A stretch of DNA of 64,000 bases, from positions 186,001 to 250,000 of the forward strand of contig JAIXMG010000024.1 in NCBI GenBank assembly GCA_025201345.1. Direction: 5' to 3'. The translations under genes and the position numbers were made by a program. This DNA is from Thamnidium elegans. Taxonomy: Eukaryota > Mucoromycota > Mucoromycetes > Mucorales > Mucoraceae. Under the pieces are notes generated by a model, which was not told the origin of the DNA, did not search any database, and saw nothing but the letters and a program-made list of their open reading frames with translations. Below are positions 13,796 through 25,244 of the stretch, piece after piece; position 1 is the stretch's first letter, and the number at the start of each line of letters is the position of its first letter.

Positions 13796-14813
13796 TTATT
13801 TACGTTCGGAGACAGGCTCCCAAACAGTTCCTGTAACATCCATCTCATGCTCTATGGTTACTTTAATCAAAGCATCTAAACAAGCTTTTCCTACCAAAGG
13901 CTCCAAAATAGCAACTTGTTCAGGACGAATAAATGAGTTACCAACACGGTCAGCAAAGACTTGCATACAACCAGCTGCCTTGATAGGTTTAGTAGGGTCA
14001 CGGGCACACAGAGCTAAATGAAACAACATACTAGTTTCCATTTCGATAGAATGAGTATCAGGGAACTTGGTATTGATTTCTTGTACCAACTCCTCATTAT
14101 CATCCCAAAAAACAGAATCTTGGCGTCCCTGAGAAGAATAAAATGAACAACCATCAGCATTTAAACCACCAGTCAAGACAGGTCCAACTGGTTCACCTTG
14201 TTCGATAGAAGGAGCAAGAGCATCTTCTACAGTTTGAGTAAGTATTTCTGTCATGCCCTCATCTGCCTTAAAGTTTCCAGAAAAGAAATAAGGAATATCT
14301 TTTAATTGAGGATAAATAGGCTCTTCGGCAAAATGATCAAGATTACGACGAATACAATACCCGCCTCTAGGAACCACAACTGACCCAGCAGGTGCACTAG
14401 TTGTTAATGACCCGCAAGAGCCGAAACGGATAATAGCCAAAGTACCTTCCACACTAGCACGAGTCTCACGAACAAAGAAATCCATCATACAGTTACCCAT
14501 GCCACTAAATATAATACATATATTTTTAATATCATATATATATATATATATATATTACTTACATTGCCATAATAGATACTGGGATACCTTTATATCTACC
14601 AGTAATGGTAAGAAATCCTCTTTGACTTTGCTTTTCAAAAATAGGATGTCCAGTTTCTTCTTCGGTATCTAATAGTTTAGCTATTCTTCTGGCACGGACA
14701 TGATCACCTACAGTCAAGACTCGGTTGGCTACGTCTCCTGTCTTGACACTAATATGGTATACTCTGTCCTCAGCGTCTCTTGGAAAATTAGCGTTTGAGA
14801 TACTTTCCCTCAT
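13796..14813 (-). CDS. Nucleoside phosphorylase, probably uridine phosphorylase
   Basis: Two exons, 14813..14563 and 14504..13796, give 319 aa. The protein belongs to the PNP/UDP phosphorylase superfamily, which cleaves nucleosides with phosphate to base and ribose-1-phosphate. Visible motifs are LTVGDHVRARRIAKLL (phosphate-binding start), SIMAIGMGNCMMDFFVRE across the splice site, IIRFGSCGSL (superfamily glycine-rich motif) and HSIEMETSMLFHLA, containing the Glu-Met-Glu that contacts the ribose. The overall pattern, including the long insert before SIEMETS, is closer to uridine phosphorylases than to trimeric PNPs. Base specificity is inference from overall resemblance. Confidence 0.82.
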
Positions 14814-14997
14814 TTTTTTTCTTTAAAGAATAAAAAGAAAAAAGAAAAAAAAACCCGCTAAAAAAAAAAGGGCCCACCTTTTTCTAGTCCCACTTTGTGA
14901 CTTTTTTATAGCGTGACAAAAAAAAAGAATACCAAGTACTGTAATGGGGGGAGTTCATAAGAGGGTACTTAATTTAATTTTTTGTTGTTGTTGTTAA

Positions 14998-15561
14998 ATG
15001 ACCACAATTCATCAAATCATTCGACGTCTATCGACAGCCGATAAACAAAGCCAACTAGCTCAATTTTTAAAACAAACCGATAAAGATGTTACCAGTACCG
15101 TTTACCGCGGGACCTTGTTCGAACTTCAAACCTTGACATCGTTAGAGAAAACGACAGGAATGACATTACAACATGTAGGCGGTAAAAGCGATGGTGGTAT
15201 TGACATTCGAGGTCGATGGTTTAATGACATTTGTATTGTGATTCAATGTAAAAATTTAAAAATGGGTTGTACACCGGATCATATTAGACAATTGATGGGT
15301 ACCACAGTCATATCCTCTTCCAAAAGAACCAAAACTATTGGCATTTTATCGACTATCAGTCATCGACATTTTACCCGTGACGTCCTATCTCATTTTAATG
15401 CAAGTACAGTGCCTCTTGGTTTAGCTACTGTACAAGATACCACTTTAAAATCTTTGATGTTTAATCGAAAGGCTCAGGCCATTTTAAAAGGGTTAACAAT
15501 TACGACTCAATTTGATTCACAAGGTAATGAGTCAGTCTATATTGATATACCCTCATCTTAA
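14998..15561 (+). CDS. Restriction-endonuclease-like mitochondrial protein, Rrg7-like
   Basis: An intronless 187-aa protein. YRGTLFELQTLTSLEKTTGM followed by GGKSDGGIDIRGRW and CIVIQCKNLKMG forms a PD-(D/E)XK nuclease core: Glu in the first helix, Asp in GGIDIRG and Q-C-K after the next strand. This arrangement matches the fungal Rrg7 (required for respiratory growth 7, DUF2034) family, named for yeast mutants that lose respiratory competence. The basic N-terminus with Ser/Thr and no acids in the first 14 residues fits mitochondrial import. Active-site residues look intact, so nuclease activity is possible, but function in this family is not established. Confidence 0.75.
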   Translation: MTTIHQIIRRLSTADKQSQLAQFLKQTDKDVTSTVYRGTLFELQTLTSLEKTTGMTLQHVGGKSDGGIDIRGRWFNDICIVIQCKNLKMGCTPDHIRQLMGTTVISSSKRTKTIGILSTISHRHFTRDVLSHFNASTVPLGLATVQDTTLKSLMFNRKAQAILKGLTITTQFDSQGNESVYIDIPSS

Positions 15562-15683
15562 AAAATAAATAAATACTATTTTTTTTTTCCTGTACAACTT
15601 GAAATTATGAAGAGAGAGAGAAAGAGAGGCTGTATGTATGTTTTTATTAAATATATATGTATGTACAATTAAATTTTACTTTA

Positions 15684-16419
15684 TTATTTCAAGTGTTGTA
15701 ACCTTCCTAAATAACCTTGTTGTTGTTGTGGATTACAATAATGAACTTTTAAATGCCTTCGCATATTACTTTGTACACTAAACCTTCTACCGCAACCGAC
15801 CTGAGGACACACATGAGGTTTTTCACCTGTATGAGACAATATATGAATTCTTAAAGAAGAAGGTCTTGAAAAAGTTTTTAAACATTGACTGCATTTATAT
15901 CTATTATTGTTGGTATTATTTACTTGTAAAGATGAATTTAATTTTTCATAAGTTTTGTTTAATATATCTGAGCTGGTACGTCTATGACGAGGGGGATCGA
16001 CTGCGCTGGAAGATAAAGATGCAGATGATCTTCGTGGTAAAAATTGATCAGAATAAGATCGGCTGTGATAATGCAGGGGCTGTTGGTTGCCGTAGTATTT
16101 ACCGCTGTTGTGTCCATTTTTTGCTGGCTTTACAATCATGTCTTGTTTGTCTGCTGATCTTTGTTCCCAGTCTAAATATGCACCGGCTTGATAAGGCGTA
16201 GGCGATGGTGACTTGTTGGCTGGTTGGTATGCTATATTAGATGAATTTGAAGAACACGTAGAAGAAACTGGTGAAATAGGTAATTGATTATGGTCTATAT
16301 TATTATTAGTAATCTATCAATTTTTACTATCTCTGATAAACACTCTTACCTTCTGTAAACGATAATGGTCTACAAAGCATGTCCTGAATAGGAGGAAGAT
16401 GAATTCTACCACTATCCAT
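15684..16419 (-). CDS. C2H2 zinc-finger transcription-factor-like protein
   Basis: Two exons, 16419..16350 and 16294..15684, give 226 aa with a 55-nt intron; an alternative acceptor would introduce a stop, so this one was chosen. The protein opens with MDSGRIHLPPIQDML, a short N-terminal motif common in small fungal zinc-finger regulators. A Ser/Pro/Tyr-rich linker follows, then two tandem C2H2 fingers: YKCSQCLKTFSRPSSLRIH with the linker HTGEKP, and a second of the C-x4-C type, CPQVGCGRRFSVQSNMRRH. The second finger type recurs in fungal developmental and stress regulators. A short Gln run ends the protein. DNA binding is inferred; targets unknown. Confidence 0.82.
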
Positions 16420-18473
16420 TATATAAGTTTTGTTTTTTTTTTAAAAAAAAAGAAAGAAAGAAAGAAAGAGAAAGAGAGAGGTGGGAAAAGTAAATTTATA
16501 AAAAGAAAAGGTAAATAAAAAAGACATCAGCAAGTGTATATATATACAGTATGGTGTCTCAAAAAAAACTTTTTTAAGGTTCTGTTGTTACTATTGGTTT
16601 ACAGAACGATCATACAAAAAAAAAACCAATGTATCAAAAGGGAACATACATGGAAGGGGGGAGAGTAAATATAGTACAGAAAACCCTGTGCGAATATGGT
16701 AATTAGAGCCAACATATATCTTCGCCTTCTCTCATAAAAAAAAATCCCTACATGATATATCGACGATCTTTTTTTTTTTTTCGACATACAAGTTGTTGTC
16801 GTTGTCGTTGTTGTCGTTGTCGTTATTGTTGTCGTTATTGTCGTCGTCGTAGTTGTCGTCGTTGTCGTCGTTGTCGTCGTTGTTTCATTTACTAACAAAT
16901 ATATACAACACTACGTTGTTTTTTTTTGTGTGTATAGGAATAAAAGGATCAGACTAGGTCATAAGATTGCTTTGATGAGCCACAGGACACTATTGTACTA
17001 CTTGATCTTTTTTTCTTTCTTACAGAAAGCCCCATTATATTGTACATATTAGGATGAATAAAATAAGTGCATTTAGATACATGTCCAAAATATATGAATG
17101 ACCGGTTGTCTTTGTGCATAATATAAGGTAAAACCGAGATGATACAAAGAACAGCTTTTTTTTTTTCTTAATTATCTATTTTAGAAAGTAGATCATCACT
17201 GTTCATTGTTGTATACAACAAGTTACACGGACAATGGCGTGGTTATCGCTTACTCAAATATCAGTTGATTATATATATATTCTGCAGTATCTTTTTTTTT
17301 TTCTTTTTTTAATAAATACATTCTGTGCGCTTCCAATATACTAGTGTGCAAGATGAGGAGGGCTTTTGTATGCTTCTATTTTTTATCTTTTTCGAGGAAT
17401 GGCCTCATCATGTGTCAGAATACATAACAATATTAAGGGAGGTCTAAAGATCATGCCTTTTAACCATTTTAAATACTATAACATTAATTGTTCTTCCTGG
17501 TTCTTTATTACATTTTTATTTTTTATTATTATTTTTTTTTAGTATAAGATGCAGGTAAAAGGGTATTTATTATATGTAAATACAAAAAGTATTAGTAGAA
17601 GCAATAAACAAAACAAAACAAATACAAAAAAAAAAAGGGCGGGCTTTGTCCTATAATAGGAAAAACACCGGGAGAAAAAGTAATAACAAATTTACGTAGA
17701 TAGTAATACTATAAAAGGTGAAGCGCGTAGTTACGGCGGTAAAACTAGACTATCATTTACATATTGCCTTGAATTACGTATGTCAACATTTATACTAACT
17801 ACGACATACATATTAGAGTTTACAATCAGTCAACATAGGTTTAAATCATAACTGGTTTATACAATAGTGCACGTTTTTTTAATAAGTAATAAAAAGAGAC
17901 CCTCGCATACACACATTTTATTTTGTCGTCATATTCTATTTTGTCAACTATTACTTTTTTCTCCCTTATTTTAGACAGATTAAAAAGTGGTATCCCAAAT
18001 TTGTTTATAATGATCACGATAAACAAGAGTGACTCCATGCATTTATATGGTTTCAAGAACAATGTAGCCTATTTTTATTTTGCGCATAAATAAAAAGAGA
18101 TCGCTGCAGTTCTTTTTGGATAGGTTTCCAACTAGACCCTTACTTTTATGGCTTGCAGAATCATTTTTTTTTTTTTTTTTACTTGCAAGTAATAACACAG
18201 TTGTTCTACTGCAAATTTAAGAAACTAGTGAACTTAAATTCGCAGACTTTTACCAAAAAAAAGTGCTTATATATATTATGAACAAGTACGAGAATATCAA
18301 AGGGCTTTATTTTATTTTCCTGGATAATGTTGAAAGCCTGTACAAAACTCGATATTCCTGCTAAGTATCTTCTGGGTCCGATACAATGAAAAAAAAAAAA
18401 AAAAAAAAAAGCCTGGACGCGCGGGGGGTAAACTCTTTGTTTTTATTTTCGGTTTCCTACTCTACCAAAAACA
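16420..18473. other. Intergenic: long divergent region with TTGTCG microsatellite
   Basis: About 2.05 kb without a supported gene lies between the zinc-finger gene (minus) and NudC (plus). It holds a GAAA/GA tract at 16449-16480, a (TTGTCG)n-like microsatellite at about 16795-16883, and several T-runs. The longest open frames are translations of the microsatellite (poly-Thr) or AT-rich noise and were not accepted. An A-run at 18389-18410 lies about 65 bp before the NudC start. Confidence 0.5.
16795..16883. repeat. (TTGTCG)n microsatellite
   Basis: A degenerate hexamer array of TTGTCG mixed with TTATTG and TCGTCG units, about 15 copies. It lies in a gene-free stretch; its apparent open reading frame (poly-Thr on the minus strand) is a by-product of the repeat. 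Confidence 0.85.
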
Positions 18474-19255
18474 ATGTCTGAACAACCTGTTGACGCTTTA
18501 TCACCTGCTGAACGTGCTGCCAAAGAAGCACAAGACAAGCTTGAAAAACAAAAGGAAGAAGAAGAGCAAGCTCAATTACCCTACGCGTAAAGTAAACTCT
18601 TTCTTTTATATATATTTTACTTATTTTTTTTTTTTTTTTGTAGTTGGAGACAAACTTTACAAGATGTAGATATTACAATCCCAGTACCTAAAGGTACTCG
18701 TGGTCGCGACTTGGAAGTTATCTTGAAGAAGAATCACTTTAAAGTTTCTTTGAAAGGGAAAGAACCTATTGTAGAGGTAAGTGAAGAAGCTAGTTTTTTT
18801 TTTTTAAAAAAAAAATGGGGTGTTTTTTTTAATTTTGCAAATTAGGGAGAATTATGTCAAAGTATCAAGGTTGATGATAGTACATGGACATTAGAAGACC
18901 AAAAAGAAATCTTGGTTCATTTAGAAAAAATAAATCAAATGCAATGGTGGGAGAATGTAGTTAAAGGTGCACCCAAGATCAACACTCAACGTATTCAACC
19001 TGAGAACTCTCAACTTAGTGAATTGGATGGTGAAACTAGAGCGATGGTTGAAAAAATGATGGTAAGTAGTATATACACACATATATATATTTACTGGTTA
19101 TTAAAAAGAAAGGACATTTATTTTAGTTCGATCAACGACAAAAGTCTATGGGTAAACCTGATAGTGATACATTGAAAAAGGAAGAAATGTTTGCCAAGTT
19201 CAAACAACAACATCCTGAAATGGATTTCAGTAATGCTAAATTTACAAACGAATAA
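18474..19255 (+). CDS. Nuclear movement protein NudC (CS/p23 domain)
   Basis: Four exons (18474..18586, 18644..18776, 18846..19061, 19127..19255) encode 196 aa. A charged coiled-coil-like N-terminus with many Glu/Lys is followed by [22 protein letters not shown], the opening of a CS domain, then [17 protein letters not shown] and [46 protein letters not shown], the conserved C-terminal block of NudC. The second part is diagnostic of NudC rather than Sba1/p23. NudC works with Hsp90 and dynein-pathway proteins such as LIS1 in nuclear positioning and protein folding. Length fits fungal NudC (shorter than animal forms). Confidence 0.92.
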
Positions 19256-19316
19256 TAGAAAAAAAAAAAAAAAAAAAAAAAAAAAGTATATGGGGGGGAA
19301 TATTATTTACATAAAA

Positions 19317-22300
19317 TTAAGTAAAGTAAGGATGCTCCTATTTTTTTTTTTAAAAAAAAAAGTATTAGTGCACATATAAAAAGAAGTTATTGTAATGTCA
19401 ACTTACTAATAATTGAGATGCAGAACCTCTTTTACTTGGTTCTCTACAAAGTAAAGTTTTAATCAATAGTCTTGTTTGTGGATCAGGTACAAGTCTTTGC
19501 AACTGAGGAATTTCCAATTCCTTATTTTCGTTCCATCTTAGTCCATTATTTAAAATGGGAGTAGAAGGAGAAGGATGAGATATAAAGTGAAGGATGGTTT
19601 CGTCCTTCATGGTATTACCAAACAATGGTTTTTTAGTCTCTAGTTCATATATCACACATCCAAATGACCACAAATCAACACTAGCCGTAGCTACAACACC
19701 ATTAGCACCTTCTAGTCCATATGTTGTAGCTCTAGCTACTTCAGGAGGACAATACCTTGGTGTGATGACACCAACACATTCTTCGTTAATAGTACGACTT
19801 GCTTCAAAATCAATTAATTTCCAACCTTCATCTTGATTATGCATAATATTACTTGGTTTTAAATCACAAAACGCAATACCATTACCATGACACCAAGATA
19901 AACAACCAAGTATATCTCTAGCAATCTTTCCATTTTTAATCGCGGTATTGGTTCGTTTACTGTTACGAATAAAGCTACTTAAAGTTTCATCTAATCTTTG
20001 CATCACTGTCACATACTTGATTTCGCCTTCTTGTTCTTCTTGTGATGAGTTATTGATTTGATCATTTTGGATAGTCAAGACTTCAAGTATTTCAACAACA
20101 CAAGGTGATTTTAATTTGATTAAAGTACGACATTCTCTTTCCCATGCCTCTCTTCTAGCAAATGATTTAATAGCAACTGGTGTTTGGTTATGAGTGACAA
20201 ATAAAATATTATTGGTAGGCCCTGTAATAGGAGCCTTTGATTTATCTAGTTGATATCGACGAGGTAAAGCATTAATCAATGGTGTTAATGATTGAAATTG
20301 TTGTTCATCTGGTGCGGAACTTGTAGTTGAAGTAGAAGATGTGGTTGTAATCGTTCCTTTACCATTTGGACTTTTTAATATGGTGGAAGAAGTATCTCTA
20401 CTATTACTTGGAGTATTGTTATCGGCTTGTTGACCTAAAGAAGCCAATACATCTAATGGGCTTACCGTATTATAAATATTTACACCTCTTAATTCATGAG
20501 TATTGGAGCTATTATTACTGCTGCTGCTATTTGTTGTTGTGGGTGGTGTCACAGCTTGAGCTAAAGGCATATTTAAAGTAGAAGAAGGGTAATGATGATC
20601 AACCATTTGACGTTGATCTTTGGTATCCCATGTTTGAGTAGAAGTGTCAGTACTGAGTTGACGAGAGTTTGGTAAAATATATTGAATGGCAGGGTTAACA
20701 GAAAGTGAATCAGCAAAAGTCCAATTTTCATCATCTTCTAAAGGGACAGTTGCATGTGTTACAGGAACCCCAGTTCTTTTCATAATGCTCACATGACTTC
20801 CAGGATGGTTCATCATACTACTACCATTTGTTTTTATACTTCTCAATACTTCCATTGAAGAGCTAAGTGGAGCACCTTCTTCAGATAAAGCCATTGAATT
20901 ATGATGATGATCAACAGTAATATTATTTTGCTGTTGTTGTTGTTGTTGTTGCAGCTGATGTTGCTGTTGAAAACGATTGGTAGGTATAGAAAATTCATTC
21001 GGTTTTTGAGAAATGATTTCGTTTGGTACTTGACCTTGACCAGTATATTCAGTGGGTGTGACAAGAAGGACTTTAGAATTTCGGAAAGATTGACGCGGAC
21101 TACGTGAACCGTGTGTTGCCCCAACAGTGCCATCATCTCTGGTGGTATCGTTCATTTCTTCTAAAATACCCGTCACTACACGATCGGAATCACCAATTTC
21201 GGATCTTCTGGCAAAACTATTTCGAGTACTGATTGTTTCTGGTTGATGATGCCATCCGTTTGATGATCGTTTATTATTAGATGTAGCATTATTATAATTT
21301 GTTGTAGTAGTGTAATATCCTTGGTCCATATGTTGTCTATCGTCGTCGTGGGCATCTTCATTATTATAATATCCATTATTGTTATGATATGGATTATTGT
21401 CTTTTAATTCATGATGTTGAATATTTTCTGAAAATCCATCACCATCTTCTTGCTTTTCTTTACGCTTTTTTCTAATACAAAATAATACAAGTGCAGCAAT
21501 TGCTAATAAACCAACTAGAGAACCTACAGCAGCACCTACAATAGCACCTACGCTCATTTTTTTATCATCGTTATCATTTGAATTATCTGTATTTGGATTG
21601 TTAGGGTCTACAATATTTGTAGGAGGTATAGCATCTTTAGGATATCCAGTAGTGGGTACACGTGTCCAACTCCATTTTATTACATCTAATACATACATGT
21701 TTGAATCATTTGTAGCGCTTACGCCCCAACCACCATACATGTAAATCTTTTTATTTGCATCATCGTATACAGAAGAATGACCTATATAATAGAGATCAGC
21801 AACAAGCATTACATAATAATATTATTATTTTACCCATTCTTAAATTTGGACCTTGAGATGAATTTGCAATATTCATTCTTTGCCAAGCTAAAGTAGGATA
21901 AGCAGTAGCATTTAATATCCAAATATCAGTATCAGCGGGTTGAGTAGTTCCACCACCATAAATAATCATAATGTCATCTAAACAATTTGAAGTATGTAAT
22001 CTTCTTGCGCCAGGAGTAGGTGAGCCAGCAGAAGTAGTGATACCTTGTACGTTCCAAACTTTTAGAGTTAAATCATATAAATTGACAGCCTATATATATA
22101 AAATCATAATAAAATTTATTTTTACAATGTGTATATAAATAGTAACAACAACAACAACAGAAAAAAAACTTTACGTCAGTAACATCGTTTGGATTTCCTG
22201 TTCTTGTTCCACCAAATGTAACTAGACAATTACATTTTTTTAAATAGCAAGTAGAATGATCAGTTAAACCTAACCCATTTGAGCCAGGAGACCATTGGAA

Positions 22301-22996
22301 ACTATTGGTATCAATTAATGATAACGTATTTTGAATGGCGTTAGTATTTGGGTATCCATTTGCGTCTACTGATAAACCACCATATGTATATACTGTATTA
22401 TCAACAGTTAACATTGAATATCCTGCCGTTCTAGCAGATGATTGAAAATCTGAAAGGGATACATTAATAATAATAATAATTTTAAAGTTACACACATACT
22501 TGTAGTTGGAAAACTCCATGACCAGCTATTTATATCTAATTTTTGTAATACACCTGTAGATAATCCACCAGTTGTATTACTTACAAGTGCTGCAATTTGT
22601 CCTTGACTAGGTAAATTGGTTGCTTTGAAATAGACTTGTGGTAACATTGTAACTCCACCTTGTACCTGAACTGTTGGATTATACCATGAACCATTACGGA
22701 TATCCCATATCCATAGTCCAGTTGATCCTTTTGATTGTGTCGACATAGTTTCTGTTGAATCTTCTGCACCACCATAAACTATAACGTATGGGAATTCAAA
22801 AGCTATTTTTAAAATATTATATATATTAGTACATTTCAATAACAACAATAAAATAAAATAAAATAAAACCTGAAGCATGTCCAGCTTTCCAAGGTACGTT
22901 TGTTTGTATATCTCCTATACCAGCTGTTTGTGTTGAAACTAGTACAATACTAGCAAGTAAACTTATAACTATTATTCGATTCTTTAAACGAGACAT
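19317..22996 (-). CDS. Kelch-repeat transmembrane receptor-like kinase
   Basis: Six exons (22996..22870, 22802..22500, 22449..22175, 22089..21834, 21781..19407, 19337..19317) encode 1118 aa. A signal peptide (RIIVISLLASIVLV) precedes a Kelch-type ectodomain to about residue 370; blades show the YxYGG / FGG pattern (VIVYGGAED, YTYGGLSV, LVTFGGTRT, IIYGGGT, YMYGGWGV). A juxtamembrane Asn/Asp linker leads to a single membrane span, GAIVGAAVGSLVGLLAIAAL (about 399-420), then KKRKEK. A long low-complexity cytoplasmic region ends in a kinase domain (about 840-1118) with VAIKS, CDLKPSNIM, DFEASR, PPEVA and DLWSFGCVIYEL. The HRD His-Arg is Phe-Cys and DFG is DFE, and no clear glycine loop is seen, so activity is uncertain. 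The final exon adds EHPYFT, the usual kinase-domain end. Confidence 0.82.
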
Positions 22997-23229
22997 TATA
23001 TAGTATTATAAAGAAAAAAAGGGAAAAGAAAAAAAAAAAAAAAAAAAAAAGATAAAAAATTAATGAGGGGGGCGGGGTTATTACACAACTGGCCATTAAT
23101 GTTACAAAAAAGGCAGGTTTAACTTTTTGAAACCTTTCAGTTATTTTTTAATTTAAAATATGAATTTACGTGTACATGTCTAAATCGCTTAAAGCAAAGT
23201 CGTTTTCTCTCTACGGTGATCGATCTATT

Positions 23230-24640
23230 GAATAGATTTCATCTTCCTCAACCCTCCTTGATGGAATTAGCCTCGACCCTCCCAAATGGAATTAGCGTTG
23301 TCAAGCAATTTTTTTTTTTTTGGTAGTATTGACATCGCGTTGCCAAAGTAAATGACAAGGTTTCCACCACATTCCAGGATACCATTGACATTAATTCCGT
23401 TTGGGAGCTTTAAAGGATTTACTTTTACACTTGTTGCAAGTCTGTAGTAGATACAAACAACTGTTAAAACTAGAATAAACTTATTACAGAAGTTCTGAAT
23501 TCATTGATATCAACAATTGCGACAAGATTCTGTTTCTGTCGACAAATTACTTCTTTATATAGTATGTTGGTGACTCTGGATAATCTCTTCTTCAACCTGA
23601 CAGCATCCTTATGCTTCATTCCATCACCAAAAACGACAAGTGGATCAAGTGTACTGTCTACAAATTTACTAGGTCTCCATTTAGGACTATATGTATTTTT
23701 AAGAATGTTAGTATTGATGATGAAATATACTACCCTTTTCTCTTCTTTTCTTCATCCTTGCTTGTCCTTGTCCTTACCCTTTTCTTTCTTTTATTCACCT
23801 TCACCTGTATTCTCTTTTTTCTTCTCTGCATCTTCTATCCACTTGACTTCTTTCTTCGTTTTCTTTCTCCTTCTTTCCGTTCTATTCTAGTGTTCTCTCT
23901 TTTTGTAGAATTGCGTTTTTTTACTACCGCTCAATATAATGTTAGCTACAATAGCGGCTCTATTTAAGGGTGGCCGGATTTCTCAGGAAATCACCCTTAA
24001 ATCGATTATTAGCGATAATAATGGTGTTAAAGCGGGGGACGGAAGAGGATGTCCTGGAGAAATCCGCCCTTAAATAGAGCCTACCCTTAAATCGAACACC
24101 CTTAAATTGAGCCGCTACTGTACCTCTGTATTCGCTCGCTGACAGCCTTGATAATCGCAAAAGGCAAAAGGGGGGGGGGTCAGATTCCTGGCTGTAAAAT
24201 TGCAATAGGTGAGACAGGCATTCTAGAAGATAAATTAAATGCACTTTGTAAGTTTCAAGGTTTGCCGTTTTAGCAGTTGGGATATTAGTTTCAATATCTT
24301 TAATATTTTTTTTGTAATTTTTAACTTGTCAACATAATTTTGTCTTTGTCTACTGCCCTGTATAGCATCGATGCTCTAAATCACTACAACGGCTAACTTG
24401 ATGCTCGTTAGAGTCGTGGACAATGTATATGTTTACGACCTGGATCTATTGTACATGGCAAGAAGTTTTCCTTGATCTCGGTTCTATCGAGATCTTCCAA
24501 TGCTAAAATTGGAGCTTTTGAATATTTATCTTGTCTCTTTCGAGCGAAATTGTAGAGAGATACTATGCCCATCAGTATGGGCAAAGCAAGCGAACAAGCC
24601 TTTTCCATTACCATTAGCATTTCCCAAGTCCTCGAGACTA
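23230..24640 (-). pseudogene. Decayed Fanzor (eukaryotic TnpB-like) gene, relic A
   Basis: Read on the minus strand in several frames, this region has the Fanzor motif order. Near 24490-24420 is NFLPCTIDPGRKH, a RuvC-I-like DPGR motif; a frameshift then leads to YIVHDSNEHQVSRCS. At 23640-23600 comes VVFGDGMKHKDAV; at 23505-23488 INEFRTS; at 23441-23424 TCNKCK (zinc-ribbon half); and at 23345-23322 LWQRDVN, the RuvC-III motif. Fanzors are programmable RNA-guided nucleases found in fungi and other eukaryotes. This copy has several frameshifts and in-frame stops and is interrupted by the small TIR element at 23949-24120, so it cannot encode an active protein. A weak coding-like segment continues to about 24920. 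Limits are approximate. Confidence 0.75.
23949..24120. mobile_element. 172-bp MITE with pogo-like terminal inverted repeats
   Basis: The element has terminal inverted repeats of about 24 bp: CAATAGCGGCTCTATTTAAG at the left and the complement of CAGTAGCGGCTCAATTTAAG at the right, differing at two of the first 20 positions. It is flanked by TA on both sides (23947-23948 and 24121-24122), the target duplication of Tc1/mariner/pogo elements. CCTTAAAT words recur inside near both ends. There is no coding capacity, so it is non-autonomous. It sits inside Fanzor relic A. Confidence 0.85.
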
Positions 24641-25244
24641 GTTATACGTTAAACAATTAATATTGCTGTGACTAAATAGTTCTCTATGAATAAGTGTCCA
24701 GTAGTAATTTGTTATTTATCTTTTATAGCCAAATATTTTTAAGATCAAACACTTGATCAAACATTTCTAAACTTTCAGAGTAACTATTTCCCAACGACTT
24801 GTTATTAATACTGCTATTTCTTCATTTTACGTAATAATTCATTCAATTTTATTACGCGATCCTTGAATCTAGCCTTGTGATTTCCCCTAAGAATAGTATC
24901 TAATTTGATTTTTCGAGTGTGGCAGAGGGGGGCTACTATATTATTTACATGAAATATGAGTAGCAGTATTTTTTTGTTATAAATAATTGAATCACTATTA
25001 ATGTATTGTAATAGAAATGTTAGAAACTATAACAGCAGTTTTTTTTTTATCTTTTCATTTATTTATTTTTATTTGTGCAAAGTTAATAAAGCTTATATAT
25101 ATTCAAGACATTTTTGATGGTTATAGTTACTAGGTAATTAATATCCCTGCACAACACTTCCTTAATGAAAGAGCAACTTGGTCGCTATTTGAAAACTGGA
25201 ATCTTGTAAGAACAAAGATATTGAGCTGTGAATTTATTAATGGA
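24641..25244. other. Intergenic: possible continuation of Fanzor relic
   Basis: No intact gene is seen in this 604 bp. The minus strand between about 24930 and 24830 reads RKIKLDTILRGNHKARFKDR and onward without stops, possibly a further decayed N-terminal part of relic A, but this is weak. The right end is the 3' flank of the HMG-box gene. Confidence 0.4.

Noticed and set aside
16599..16898. Minus-strand poly-Thr open frame
   Set aside because: It is the translation of a TTGTCG microsatellite.
23504..23967. Plus-strand open frames of about 120 codons
   Set aside because: They are antisense to the Fanzor relic's motifs and to an adjacent CT-rich stretch, and are Phe/Ser-rich.
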